DNA of 64,000 bases, taken from Rhizoclosmatium globosum (lineage: Eukaryota; Chytridiomycota; Chytridiomycetes; Chytridiales; Chytriomycetaceae). The translations under genes and the position numbers were made by a program. Numbering within the stretch: position 1 is the stretch's first letter; every line of letters begins with the position of its first letter. The notes below the pieces were generated by a model. It did no database searches, was not told where the DNA came from, and saw nothing but the letters and a program-made list of their open reading frames with translations. The DNA is taken from assembly GCA_002104985.1 (NCBI GenBank), contig MCGO01000023.1:496001-560000 (forward strand). The letters are read 5' to 3'. Shown here one piece after another: positions 13,350 through 24,202 of this stretch.

Positions 13350-14360
13350 TTATTGTCCGTTAGATCGTATTTGGTCCAAATCCTCACTGTATATATTTAT
13401 GTTGCTTCTATGCCATTTACTTGTTGAAAGTGACGCCCCATAGTTTCTTAGTGTGGTGGGTGATTTTGTTGATTGTCTTTGCTCATCTACAGTATTAGAT
13501 TCTCGATGGGATTTCATTGCTTCTTTTGCTTCGTCCATTTGATTTGAAGCTTGAGCCTCTTTAACAACCTCGTTATTGTGCAATGCCACTTTCAAAGCGA
13601 CAAGAATAAAGAACACTATGGTTGTGCATCCGTAAGCAAGAATCGTGTAAAGCTCAATTTCCCACGGAGAATTTACAGCGTACATCATACTGAGGAAAGC
13701 AAACGCTAAGAGTATAGTGACATGGACGCCTACACCATACTGAGCAACGGCGTGAAAGTCAATATCGATGTTTTCTTGGTTACTATCCATTTGGAGTTTT
13801 CGTAAAAATTGGATGAAGCCCCACAAGAACATCGCATCCATGGTCACTGTTATAGCAGCACTTATTAACGAGAGAATTATTTCAGCCAAGGAAGATAAGT
13901 TTTCAAAATCTTCCATTTGATTAGTCTTCGCAGCAAGCCCAGTTATTGACGCAACCACAGGCAAGAAACACACAAACGGGAACACCAACATTCCATAACT
14001 CATTACAAACGCCATTTTAGGGCACTTGAATCGAATTACTGAGCTTCCTCGGCTCCATGATAGCATCAAATAACAACTTTCAAATATAGCTACAAACAAA
14101 TCATCAAGAACTTGAATAATCCACTTGTTTTGATGCGACGGAAAACAGGTACCACATAGATCAGTCATGTAGAGACCGCTAGAAGATATCCCAATCAAAA
14201 GGAGTTGAATGTTGTAACTAGTCGCCATTGCAGTCAGAGTTACGCGCTTTTCTAATATAACTTGGTGATAAACAGATATGAATAGTCCCACGCATCCACA
14301 CAGTGCGATCACTAGCAAAACTAGTGATACATAGCGAAGTGGATTGTCTTCATTGTCCAT
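13350..14360 (-). CDS. Seven-transmembrane protein, chytrid-type family (member A)
   Basis: Intronless 336-residue protein with seven hydrophobic segments: LVLLVIALCGCVGLFISV, then IQLLLIGISSSGLYM, a third around AIFESCYLML, a fourth around VFPFVCFLPVVASI, a fifth around IILSLISAAITVTMDAMFLW, a sixth around VTILLAFAFLSMMY and a seventh around TIVFFILVALKVAL. The hydrophilic C-tail contains QMDEAKEAMK. It is closely related to the next gene upstream (member B) and shares landmarks with the pair at 45.4-47.6 kb: NIQLL, AIFE..Y..SW.R, a Pro-rich helix 4, MDA/FDC in helix 5 and LK/MKVxLHxNE after helix 7. I recognise no named GPCR family motif such as DRY or NPxxY. A receptor or transporter role is only inferred. 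Its stop lies about 60 bases from the convergent ABCC stop. Confidence 0.8.
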   Translation of the reverse strand: MDNEDNPLRYVSLVLLVIALCGCVGLFISVYHQVILEKRVTLTAMATSYNIQLLLIGISSSGLYMTDLCGTCFPSHQNKWIIQVLDDLFVAIFESCYLMLSWSRGSSVIRFKCPKMAFVMSYGMLVFPFVCFLPVVASITGLAAKTNQMEDFENLSSLAEIILSLISAAITVTMDAMFLWGFIQFLRKLQMDSNQENIDIDFHAVAQYGVGVHVTILLAFAFLSMMYAVNSPWEIELYTILAYGCTTIVFFILVALKVALHNNEVVKEAQASNQMDEAKEAMKSHRESNTVDEQRQSTKSPTTLRNYGASLSTSKWHRSNINIYSEDLDQIRSNGQ

Positions 14361-14432
14361 TGTTTGACATAATCTGCAAAACCCATTGTCTCAGCGGTTA
14401 ACTAAAGTCATCAAAATAAATCATTTATTAAG

Positions 14433-15446
14433 TTACAGATTTGATCGCATTTGGTCTAAATCGTCACTGAATATGTCTATATTACTTGATCTCCATCGTT
14501 TACAATTGGGAATGGATGCGGCAGAAGGGCTCTTTGATTTCGTAGTCAGGGTAAAGGTTGTCTTTGCTGAGGGTGCCGTCTCGACATTTACCACTTTTGA
14601 TTCATTCTGTGTTCTCAGCGCCTCCTTTGCTTCGTTCATTTGCAGCTCCGCCTCTTTTTCTTTAGCTATCGCGTTGTTCCGCAAAGCAATTTTCAAGGCA
14701 AATAGAATAAAAAAGACAAGCGATGCGAATGTTTGGCGGAATAGCTTTAACAGCTCCACATTAGAATTAGGGTTCGCATAAATTAGAGCCATAAACAAAA
14801 AGGCCAAAAGGATTGCAATATGAACGCAAATTCCGTATCGAGTGATTGTAACAAAATCAATGTCGATATGATTACGATGACTGTCAAATCGGAGGCTCTG
14901 TAAGAATAGAATGAAGAAAATAAGGTACACGGCATCCATCAAGACTGCAATTGTTCCTGCAATAATTGAGAATATGATTTCGACTGTTATGAATGAGCCC
15001 TCAATCTCTTCAAAATGCAAACGCGCTACAAGTCCCAAAATCGAGGCGATGACAGGTAGAAAGCAAAGGAATGGAAATACTTGCATGGCTTGTTCTATTA
15101 CAAAAGCTATTTTCGGGCTTTTGAACTTGATGACCGAACTGCCACGCCCCCACGACAGCATTAAATAGCAGCTTTCAAAGATTGCGACAAACATATCCTC
15201 AAGAATCTGTATTATCCAAGGATTTTCAGGAACGCAGGTGCAGCATACGTTCACAAGATACATCCCGGTGGTTGAAATGCCTATCAGTAGGAGTTGGAGA
15301 TTGTATGATGTCGCAATAGATTTAAAAGTTTGTTGCTTCTTTGCTTGTTGGCTGTGCAGGATGGAAATTACAATGAACCATATTGTACCACAAAACGTGG
15401 AAATCATAAGAGCAAATGAGATATAGCTGATCGTGCTGGAGTCCAT
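14433..15446 (-). CDS. Seven-transmembrane protein, chytrid-type family (member B)
   Basis: Intronless, 337 residues, tandem paralogue of member A with 72 bases between them. The ATG at 15446 gives MDSSTISYISFALMISTF as helix 1. Conserved landmarks are SYNLQLLLIGISTTGMY in helix 2, AIFESCYLMLSWGRGSSVI around helix 3, VFPFLCFLPVIASI in helix 4, LMDAVYLIFFILFLQSL in helix 5 and FFILFALKIALRNN in helix 7. The C-tail has a conserved QMNEAKEAL segment and both members end in a similar DDLDQMRSN/DLDQIRSN motif, which may be a binding site. No frame damage is seen. Function unknown. Confidence 0.8.
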   Translation of the reverse strand: MDSSTISYISFALMISTFCGTIWFIVISILHSQQAKKQQTFKSIATSYNLQLLLIGISTTGMYLVNVCCTCVPENPWIIQILEDMFVAIFESCYLMLSWGRGSSVIKFKSPKIAFVIEQAMQVFPFLCFLPVIASILGLVARLHFEEIEGSFITVEIIFSIIAGTIAVLMDAVYLIFFILFLQSLRFDSHRNHIDIDFVTITRYGICVHIAILLAFLFMALIYANPNSNVELLKLFRQTFASLVFFILFALKIALRNNAIAKEKEAELQMNEAKEALRTQNESKVVNVETAPSAKTTFTLTTKSKSPSAASIPNCKRWRSSNIDIFSDDLDQMRSNL

Positions 15447-15567
15447 GTTTATGCAAGGAAGTATTTCAATGGACGGCCTTCATCTCCATTGTTGTTGTTT
15501 CCCCATTGTCACGTAAGACTTCAAGAAAATTGTTGCATTAACATTGAAGTTTATAAATACGAATTGT

Positions 15568-18500
15568 TCAAAAAGCGACAGCCGAATTATCCACATAAGC
15601 CTCAATATCATCTGCTTCCTTATCTCGACCTCGGCTTCGCAATTCGTCAATTAAAGGTTTGGTCTCTCCAATTGAAATTAAATACTTCAAGAGTTTGACA
15701 CCTTCTTCAGGGCTCTCTTCCATACAAGCATATTCTCGACGAGAATGAATGACTTGCAAGATTTGAACTTTGACATACTCCTAATGAGATTATATATAAG
15801 TTATAGTCATAAGAGAACACAAGTCACTTACGATGGCCCCAATATCGTCTCCAGAGACTTTCGAGATAATCGAGAGTATCTTCACAAGGGTTTGCGAATC
15901 CTCAGAGTCGATCATCCTCTTTTCTCCTTAAGTTAGAATCTAACTTTCCATTCACCCAATGAAACGCCTCACTTTAATACTAGAAAAGACTTGACGTCCA
16001 GGAGGCAATACACTCAATCCCTTCAAGACAGACAAAACTCGAGGTTCTGCTCTCTCAGTCGAAATTTTCACGTTGATAATAAGAGTAACGAGAGTGTCGA
16101 TTTCAAGATCATACAAGAACGGACATTTTTGCAATAGAACTATGATGCGCTCATAAAGAGCTAGGTTGTGGAGGTATTTAAGTCACTCGCTTCTGATCAA
16201 ACAAAAACACAAACCTTCATCTTCCTTTTCAACAACTTCTTCCAAACAGGTAATCAATAATCGATTCCAAACCCCCGATAAAGACTTCATTTTAGAGAGC
16301 TCTGGGATACAAGTGACTGGGTCGATAATTCCAGCTAGATAACGTGACTACAAGAAAGATTAGTTTAACTAACGTGATATTAGCATACTGAACTGCTCCG
16401 AGCTTCGCTAAGCGCGACAATGCATTTTCCCACAAATTTAAATCGAGAATTCCATAATCTAGACATAAGTTGCAGATAAGTTGGACAACTTTCGGTTCTC
16501 CGCCATGATTCAGCCAAAGGCTTCTTGCGAGAGATTCCTTGTCACATTCGTTGAACTCTTTGACGGATTGGACTATGCGAAGTTCCTCAAAGTCAATCAA
16601 ATAGAGGAGGATTTGCATATAACTCCGGATTTCTTCATAACTTTTCCCATCTTCCTCAAAGTTTTCGGGACTCGCAAGTTGGAATAAAAGCGACAGTGAG
16701 CGTATGCGATGAAGAGTTTGGATTTTTGAAGTGGGCTTTGAGGTAAAGATTAGACAATGGGATTGTGTTGGTTGGGCGTACATTATATGCAGCCATGATA
16801 AAGAATTGCATTCCGTGTTGAATTGGAACCGATCTCGCAATATACAGAAGCTGCATTTGAAGAGACCGTTCACCATCCGTATTCAGAAGGTTGTTAACCT
16901 TAACAGCTTTAGATTTTTTTCTATGAAATAATACACGAACCTGCACGCGCATCGACGGCAAATAGAGTTCTTTGTCTTCAGGTGATACTTGAACGTTTTG
17001 CAGAAGTCCACGCTGAAGCAACCTGTTTCTGATGCCGACGACATCAATTTCGAAGCGAGTTCCAATTTCATTGACAATTGAATGCAAATCGAAGGATTCT
17101 GTGAGGTAATTTTTTTAGCAACTGACCATTCGGAGGGGAATCATAAACAGACGAATCATAAACAAACCTGGTTTCATCAATGCCTGTTCGCTCTTCACAC
17201 GATAAAGCTCATCAATCAGGCTCTCAGGTCGCCCACTAAGGTCAATGAACTCATGAAGTCCAAGGCTTTTCAATTGGTTCTCTGTTTCAGCTGTCTTAAA
17301 CTGATAAGAGAGTTCTTCGCAGTATTTTTGCAGTTCAGCTACTTCGTCGGCTGCGGAAGTTTCCGCGCTCTATAATGAAGTATTCTTAATTATTACTTCG
17401 ATAATGAAGGGGTTTGTTTACTGATAGTAGCTTAAGGCCGACTGTATGTGCCTGCTTGAAAGATGAAACGCGGTCAGGGCCAGGCGGAAACGCTTGCGCA
17501 AGTAGAATAGCTTGTTTGACTGCCCCTTCCAAAGACTGAATTTTTGCGAGAAACGGTTTGACATCTGGAAACGTAGGGACGGAGGAAGAGGGATCATTCT
17601 AAGTCAAACTTCAGAATTTACATTAACGATGTAGTCGATACAGCATTACCAGTCGCCGGATAAATCCTTCAACTACTGCAGTATAAAACTGATCTGACGG
17701 TATCGTCAAAGGATGAGACAAGGCTATAAGCCGCGAAATGGTGGTCTCGTGGATTTCATGTTGAATCACTTCCCAGCCAGTGCGCATAAGTAAATGATAC
17801 GGAAGACAAGTCGCGCTTGACGGATACATCTAGTTCGAAACATTTGTTAGTGAGTGACGCGAAAAATCCTCCGTCTCACTTTTAGAATATCTCCGGACTT
17901 GATGCGGCTTTGCTTCAGTTCTACAAAAGCCGTAATAAGTATTCAATAAAACGAAGATGTCAGGTTTACCTTCAAACTCAGAGACATTGGGTGGATTTCT
18001 TCGAGTGTAGTTTGACAGGACTTCCAACACTTGAAGACCTTTCCGAGCTTCAGGATCATCCGGACTCAATCGCAAAATCTGATTGAAAACAAACGCAATT
18101 TTCTCGTAATCATAAGGCGAGCTGGACGCAATCACTTGCTTCAAGAGTTTAGCCAGTAGCTCCTTGTTTGCAATGTCATCGAGAACTCCCGCAACACGAT
18201 ACTTGTACTCTCGGTTGTCGGCTTCGTCTACTAATAGCTGTCTGACATACTCAAACAAGACAAAATCATCTGAAAACCCTGTCAGTGAAGTCAACAATAA
18301 AGCAACATGTACCTTCAATTTTGTATGACGCAGCGAATTCAAGAGCAGTCTGGACATCTAAACCCGTCTTTCTCAAGAGGTCAGGAAGAATTTTGCGTTG
18401 ATATTCATTCGAATTCGTGTCTTTGAACATATCAGTCTCGACATTGATGTCTGGTTTAAGAGCATAAGAGATCATTTACAAACCAACGTTGACTTACTCA

Positions 18501-21500
18501 GGAGATTAAATTGATGCCACCATCTAGCATTTCTTGCCATATCTTGACAATTCACCTGAAAGCCACGTTGTCCCCAAGCAAGTCCAGTCGCAATTCCAAC
18601 CGCTGCAAACTTTAACAAGCGGTCATAGTCCTTTCCAGTTGTCGACATGCCAACTTTAAAAACGTCGAACGCAACACTAGTGGGAACAGTTAAGAGTCCG
18701 CCGAAAGCCAGGTTTTGATCAATGAATCTCGAACTGAAGACCTGTTGTGGGAAGCTCAGCATTAAAACTCCAAAACTTAGAAACGTACATTTTCAGACAA
18801 CTGTTTCACAAGCTGAACATGTCCGTCCGCGTCATGCTCGATAATTTCCCCTGATATCTCCGACTCCTTCAAAGCTCCACTCATTCTCATCCGAAGCTCA
18901 ATCGTACGATGCCACATTCTCAACGCAGCAATCAACACCCGGTTACTCTTCAAGTACATGGATAATTCCTGTCCAGCTGATATCGGGTCGCATGAGACTG
19001 CGATTCCCTTGTTTTTTGATTTTGCAGGTGGAGAAAGGACAAAGCTCGCGTCCAGCCGTTCTTGCTTCTCGGCTTCTGCTTGACGGGAGATTGCAGATGA
19101 TATATCGAGAACATAGTCGGTCGCGTAGCCCATTGCTTTTTCTGTTGGAAGGACGAGACCTCCTTCGTGATAATGCTCCGAAAAAAGAGAAGCGCCAAAG
19201 TCGTCACCGATATTGGCAACATCCAAATCCAACGAACGATCGGATAGCTTGGTCGAGATGGACCACTTCACAGGGAATGCGGAAATAGAAGGGTTTGGCG
19301 GCGACGCAGAAGAGGAAGAAGATGAACCACTTCCACCGAATGAGCTAGACGATGAACTCCCAGCGCCACTATATAAGTACGTGGTCTTCTTCTCAGTTGT
19401 TTCAGACCCCATCGCAAGCAAAGTTCCATAATCCCCCGCATCACACTGAGTGAAAATCGCATGCAATATTTCATAATTCTTGAAGTCATCCAAACAGTCT
19501 GGTAGAACAGAAATCAGAACGCGAAAGCTCACAAACGTGCAATATACCTCCAATCAAATCTTCACTACAAACCGAGACAGATTTCTGACTTAACTCCAGA
19601 ATCCACTTTGTCAAACGGAAGTTGCTCTATTAATTCTCGTCGTTAAAAGTGCGACGTGCCAGCAGGGGCTTACCTTTGTTTCCTTAATGTTCTTAAAAAC
19701 ATCCTTGTTCTCAGCCGCAAAAGAAGTAAGTAAGAGAGCGATATTCTTTAGCGTCGCAGCAGATACTGCGTCAGGAGACTTTTCGTATAATTCCTACATT
19801 GAAACGATGAGATTCATACCGACTTACACCTGTAACCTCACTTTACACAAAAGAAGCGCCGTTTTCACGTCACCATTCCGCGCAGCCTCCTCAGCAATAA
19901 TACCATCCAACGAAGACCTCTCAAATCCCAACAACTCAGCAAGTCGATACAACTCTGTACGAGAAAAGTCTGTCGAAACAGGAGAAGCCTATATAATCGA
20001 AAAAAAGGAGTCAGGTTTTCCCAATTTGTCAGATTAATATCAAGAACTCAACTGTTCCCTTCCCATGACTCCTTTCACCATACTTGAAAACCTCCTTCGC
20101 AAACCGATTCAAAACAACGCGTCGAGCTGCTTCGTCGTTTCGATACGATGACACCTTGATCCTGATGTCAAACTCTTTTGACAGGTCTTTGAGGTTTCCA
20201 AGTGACTTGATGGTTTCAGAAGAACAGCATGAAGTCGTCATTTCCAATGCGGATATATGCGACGCCATGAGTTGTTTTTGCGCGGAAGCGATATTTGATT
20301 TCGGGAGAGTTTGGTTCTTGAATTCGTCTTTGAAGTCGGATTTGATGGTTTGAAGTAGTTGGGCTAGTTCAACTGCTGCAGTCACGGCCCAGACAAAAGT
20401 TTCTTTGCACGGAGTGGATTGAGTTCCTAAATGAAAGCGACATCAGTAACACGTCGTTCGTTTCATACTGGTACACCTACCATACTTCTCTTCCTCAGCA
20501 ACAGCACAATCCATCACTTCAACCAACCAGCACATGATTTCCTCCCCGACATTCAACTTATTCTCCAAATCCAGTTCAAGCTCCACGTCCAAGAGTTTAT
20601 CGACTGGAGTTTGGATAGATTCAACTGGCATCACAGTAGTATCCATTTCATACCCCGTTTTCAACAACAAAAGACCTCGATCAAGGTGTCCAGCTTCAAA
20701 CAAATTACGCAGACGGGTTGTATACGCGTCTAGTTTCGTGAGTTGAGGGTATATCGACACGACCTATAGACATTTTCAGAACCGTTGTTCTACAACCTCA
20801 GAAATCAAACCTGCATCGCCTCCTTCATAGCCGACAAAGAATCCAACTTTGACAATATAAACATCAACAACGATTTCGATTTTGACAGATCGGAGATATT
20901 AAATCCTTCCATCCCGTACGCCAACAACATCCTCTTGAGTCGCATTAATCGGTATTGCTCGATAATATCTTGGTACCGAGAGCCAGATTTGTCGTTTAAT
21001 GTCTGTCAATCATTCGCGTTAAATTACACGGTTTCTGAGATGCGGATATTCCATCACCTCAACAATCTCCTGCTCAACAGCATCACTCCACGGAATCGGA
21101 GTCCGATACATAAGCTCCAACAAAATCCCAGACTTGACATCAAAGTTTTTCACTTGCTCTCTCAAAACAAGAACTCGACTCTCCCAAGGCCCTCCAGCAA
21201 GAACCTTCCCAAGCCCCACTATGAAACCAAAAATCAGATACCTTCAAAAAAAAAACACCATTAAATAAACAAGAAAAGAAACCTCACCACTCTTATCCAT
21301 AACCTCCAAACAATACTCTCCCAAAAGCACGTCCCCATCAATACCATGTCTACCAGCATACACCCGAAACGATTCCTCCACCGCGCTTGGAATCAACTCG
21401 ACAGCTGAAACCCTATCCAACAAGTCTAACGCGATACTTCCTGGCTCGCTCTCCCCATACGCGGAGAGGGTTACGGGAAGGCGTGGACGTCCCAGAGGTA

Positions 21501-24146
21501 TACGAGGTCTTCGAGTTGTTGCTTCAAGAGGGTTATAGCGGGTTTCCCGGGGTATGTTGTGTATCCGAATGTAGATGTGTCGGATTTGGAGGCGGTTGCG
21601 AGGGTTGTTGTTACGTGGTGGCCGGGGGTTATGGGTGTTGATGTGGGGATGTTGTTGTTGTGTGAAAGGGAAGTGGAGGTTTTGGGTTTTGGGAAGAGGA
21701 GGGATATGAGGGCGAGGGCGTCGTGGGGTCGTGATTGGGTGGATTCTATGAGGCGGGTGCGGATGTGGATCCATTCAGCAATCATGATACTTTTCGAGCG
21801 TAATTAGTGAAAAATCCGAGGAGGAGCAGGAGGAGAGGGCAGACTTACTACAACTCCGTCTCAACAACAAACGGCAACACATCACGTTCAATCCACGGCC
21901 CAAAATCACGCACAGAACACGTCTCAGGAATCGCATTCAAAACATCCATAACCCTATTCATAAGCTCCTCTAAAACACCCACAAATTTAGTCGACCTCCC
22001 TCTCAAATACCCATACCCATCAACACAAAAAAACAACAACACAAACCTCCATAATGCCTCCTCCAGATATACCCAACCCCTTCAAATCCCCTCTCACACA
22101 CCTCTCCACCAAAACCTCCACAACATCCGCGCCCCGAAACAAATGCCACTCCGCCGCGTCAAACACATCCACATACCCGTCCCCAGAATGCACGGCATTC
22201 AAAAACTCAGCATCCTGTCGAGACACGCGGTCATGCACGGAAAGGACTTGGAAGGTTCCGAGTCTGTGGATCGTTTGGTGTATGAGGATGGAGAGGTCTT
22301 CGGAGGCTGAAACGCGTGCACGCGCGTGTGTGAGGAGGGCGTGGGTTTCTGAGTGGGTTCTTAGGGAGGCGGAGAGGGAGAATGTTGTTGTGAATGTGTC
22401 GTCTTGGATGTTGTTTAGGTCTGTGAGGATTGTTTCGAGGGGAGGGGGAGGTGTGGAAGGGTTTGGTAGTATGTGAGTTTGGATTTTAGGACGTACTGGG
22501 GGTTCGGTTTTATGGGGTTTTAGTTTTAAAATCGTTGGGGATGAAAATAGGTTTACTTACTTCAAGGTCAAGTCCAAACTGTTCTGCGACTTTGAGGGCT
22601 TCTTCAAAGGCTCCACTTCTGATCAAACTGTTGATTTTCTCAGACGGATGTGTTTCTGAAATGGCGCGGATGGTAATGGTTGCGATATCGTTGGTGTTGT
22701 CGTGTTCGAGAAAGTAGATGCGGGAAGAAGCGTCTTGACTCTGCTTTTGAGACTGACGGCATCGTGGAATCAATCGCGCATTTATGGATACTTGGATGCG
22801 GTGAGTTACAGTGTTTGATGGCAGTGTAATCACTTCAATGTAACGAGAATAGGTGGATTCGGTTGATGGAGTGAGAAGTGTCAGAACACTGAGCTCATAT
22901 TTCGTGGATGACATGATGAGAAAGTCTGATACTTCCTTGGTGGAGTATCGTTTGATGAGAATCAATCTCTTAAAGTCCCACAGTGATAAGAATCCAGAGC
23001 TTTCAAGCAAGACCATATATTTTCCGTTCGAATCGATTTCGGCTTTGATGACATTGTGAGCCAGACTTGAAGATATTGAATCCATCAAGATTGTAGTGTT
23101 TGTTCCGTTTGTCCGATTCCAGATAGTCAATGGCGCATTTCCTGTGAAGGGAGTCAGATGAATAAGCTCGATGACAAAGAATCTACAGAAGCATACCAGA
23201 TCCAGCCATTAACAAGGCTTTTTTGCTGGAAGAAAAGTCTCCAGACCAAGGCAATACGGCTGTCACACTTTGCACAAGTCCATCCGACTCTTTTCTCAAA
23301 TCCACAACGTCCATTGAAATAGCAGCTTTCGCGTCCAATCCAGCTTTCGCATCTCCATTCGTGATTGCATGTTCCAGCAGAGTAAAGTTGATGTTGGAGA
23401 AACGAATCTGCACAAGTGATTCCAAAACAAGGACCATTTCTTCGGTGTTTGAGTTTCTACCAAAATTCCATGAGTATTGTATCAATCAAACAAGAATAAA
23501 TACAAACCGTTGTATAAAAGTAATGCTAGTAATCTTGCTTCCTTTTGATGGTGCATGTGGAATCAAGCGCGTCAAGTCCAGCGACACTGCCACTTCCGAA
23601 GTTTCCACATGAATCAAGTGCACGAAACCCGCCGTGTCACCAATCGCCACAAACGAGGCATCGCAGTTGAAAGCTGAAGAAGTTGCGGTTGATTCTTTGT
23701 GTTTGATTTGTTTAACGAAAGAAAGCAATCAATTCGTAGTTCCAACTTACCCAGTTCGAGTGTGGCCGAGTGTTCTCGTTCAAAGCAATTTAAAAGAAAG
23801 GCAACGTGTCCAAGGCCCAGAAAGACTGAATTGCCACACACCGAATCGACTATGTCCGAGTTGGTGTTGGTTGACTTGTTCTGGTTGAGTTGAAGTAGGT
23901 TAAGTACTCTCTAGTAACTAACAAGGAAGGAACAAGTACCTGGTTGGATGTCGTCTGAGTGAGTGTCAGAGTGGCAATCGATTCTGTCTTGTACACTTTG
24001 ACTCTCTCTTCATTCGACAAAAACAATGTCGAAAAGGTCGTCGGTGCTTCGGATTCGGATTCGGATTCAGAGCAAAGTCGAAGTTGCCACGTTGGCGTTG
24101 GCGGCGATTGCTTGGCTGTCTCGTCCGAGTCGTTTGAGGAAAGCAT
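15568..24146 (-). CDS. KNTC1: KNTC1/Rod-like kinetochore protein of the RZZ complex
   Basis: Very large multi-exon gene encoding an estimated 2,400 or more residues, comparable to animal Rod. Rod joins ZW10 and Zwilch at unattached kinetochores and recruits Spindly, dynein and Mad1/Mad2. The first 1.6 kb encodes a beta-propeller-like N-terminus, ending in INSLIRSGAFEEALKVAEQ plus FGLDLEV, the propeller-to-solenoid join of Rod. Later landmarks are ILLELMYRTPIPWSDAVEQE (21.1 kb) and a YRLMRLKRMLLAYG segment (20.95 kb). The Rod C-terminal region has TGLAWGQRGF, ARNARWWHQFNLL (18.5 kb), DVQTALEFAASYKI and LPYHLLMRTGWEVI (17.8 kb). Many short introns interrupt it and I did not resolve every join. 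NBAS/Sec39 is the related alternative, but the C-terminal blocks favour Rod. The ATG at 24146 lies 57 bases past the RhoGEF stop. Confidence 0.78.
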
Positions 24147-24202
24147 TGTTGATTTGATTCGGACAAAGTTGATAATGAATAAGATTTTATATTTAAGATA
24201 AC

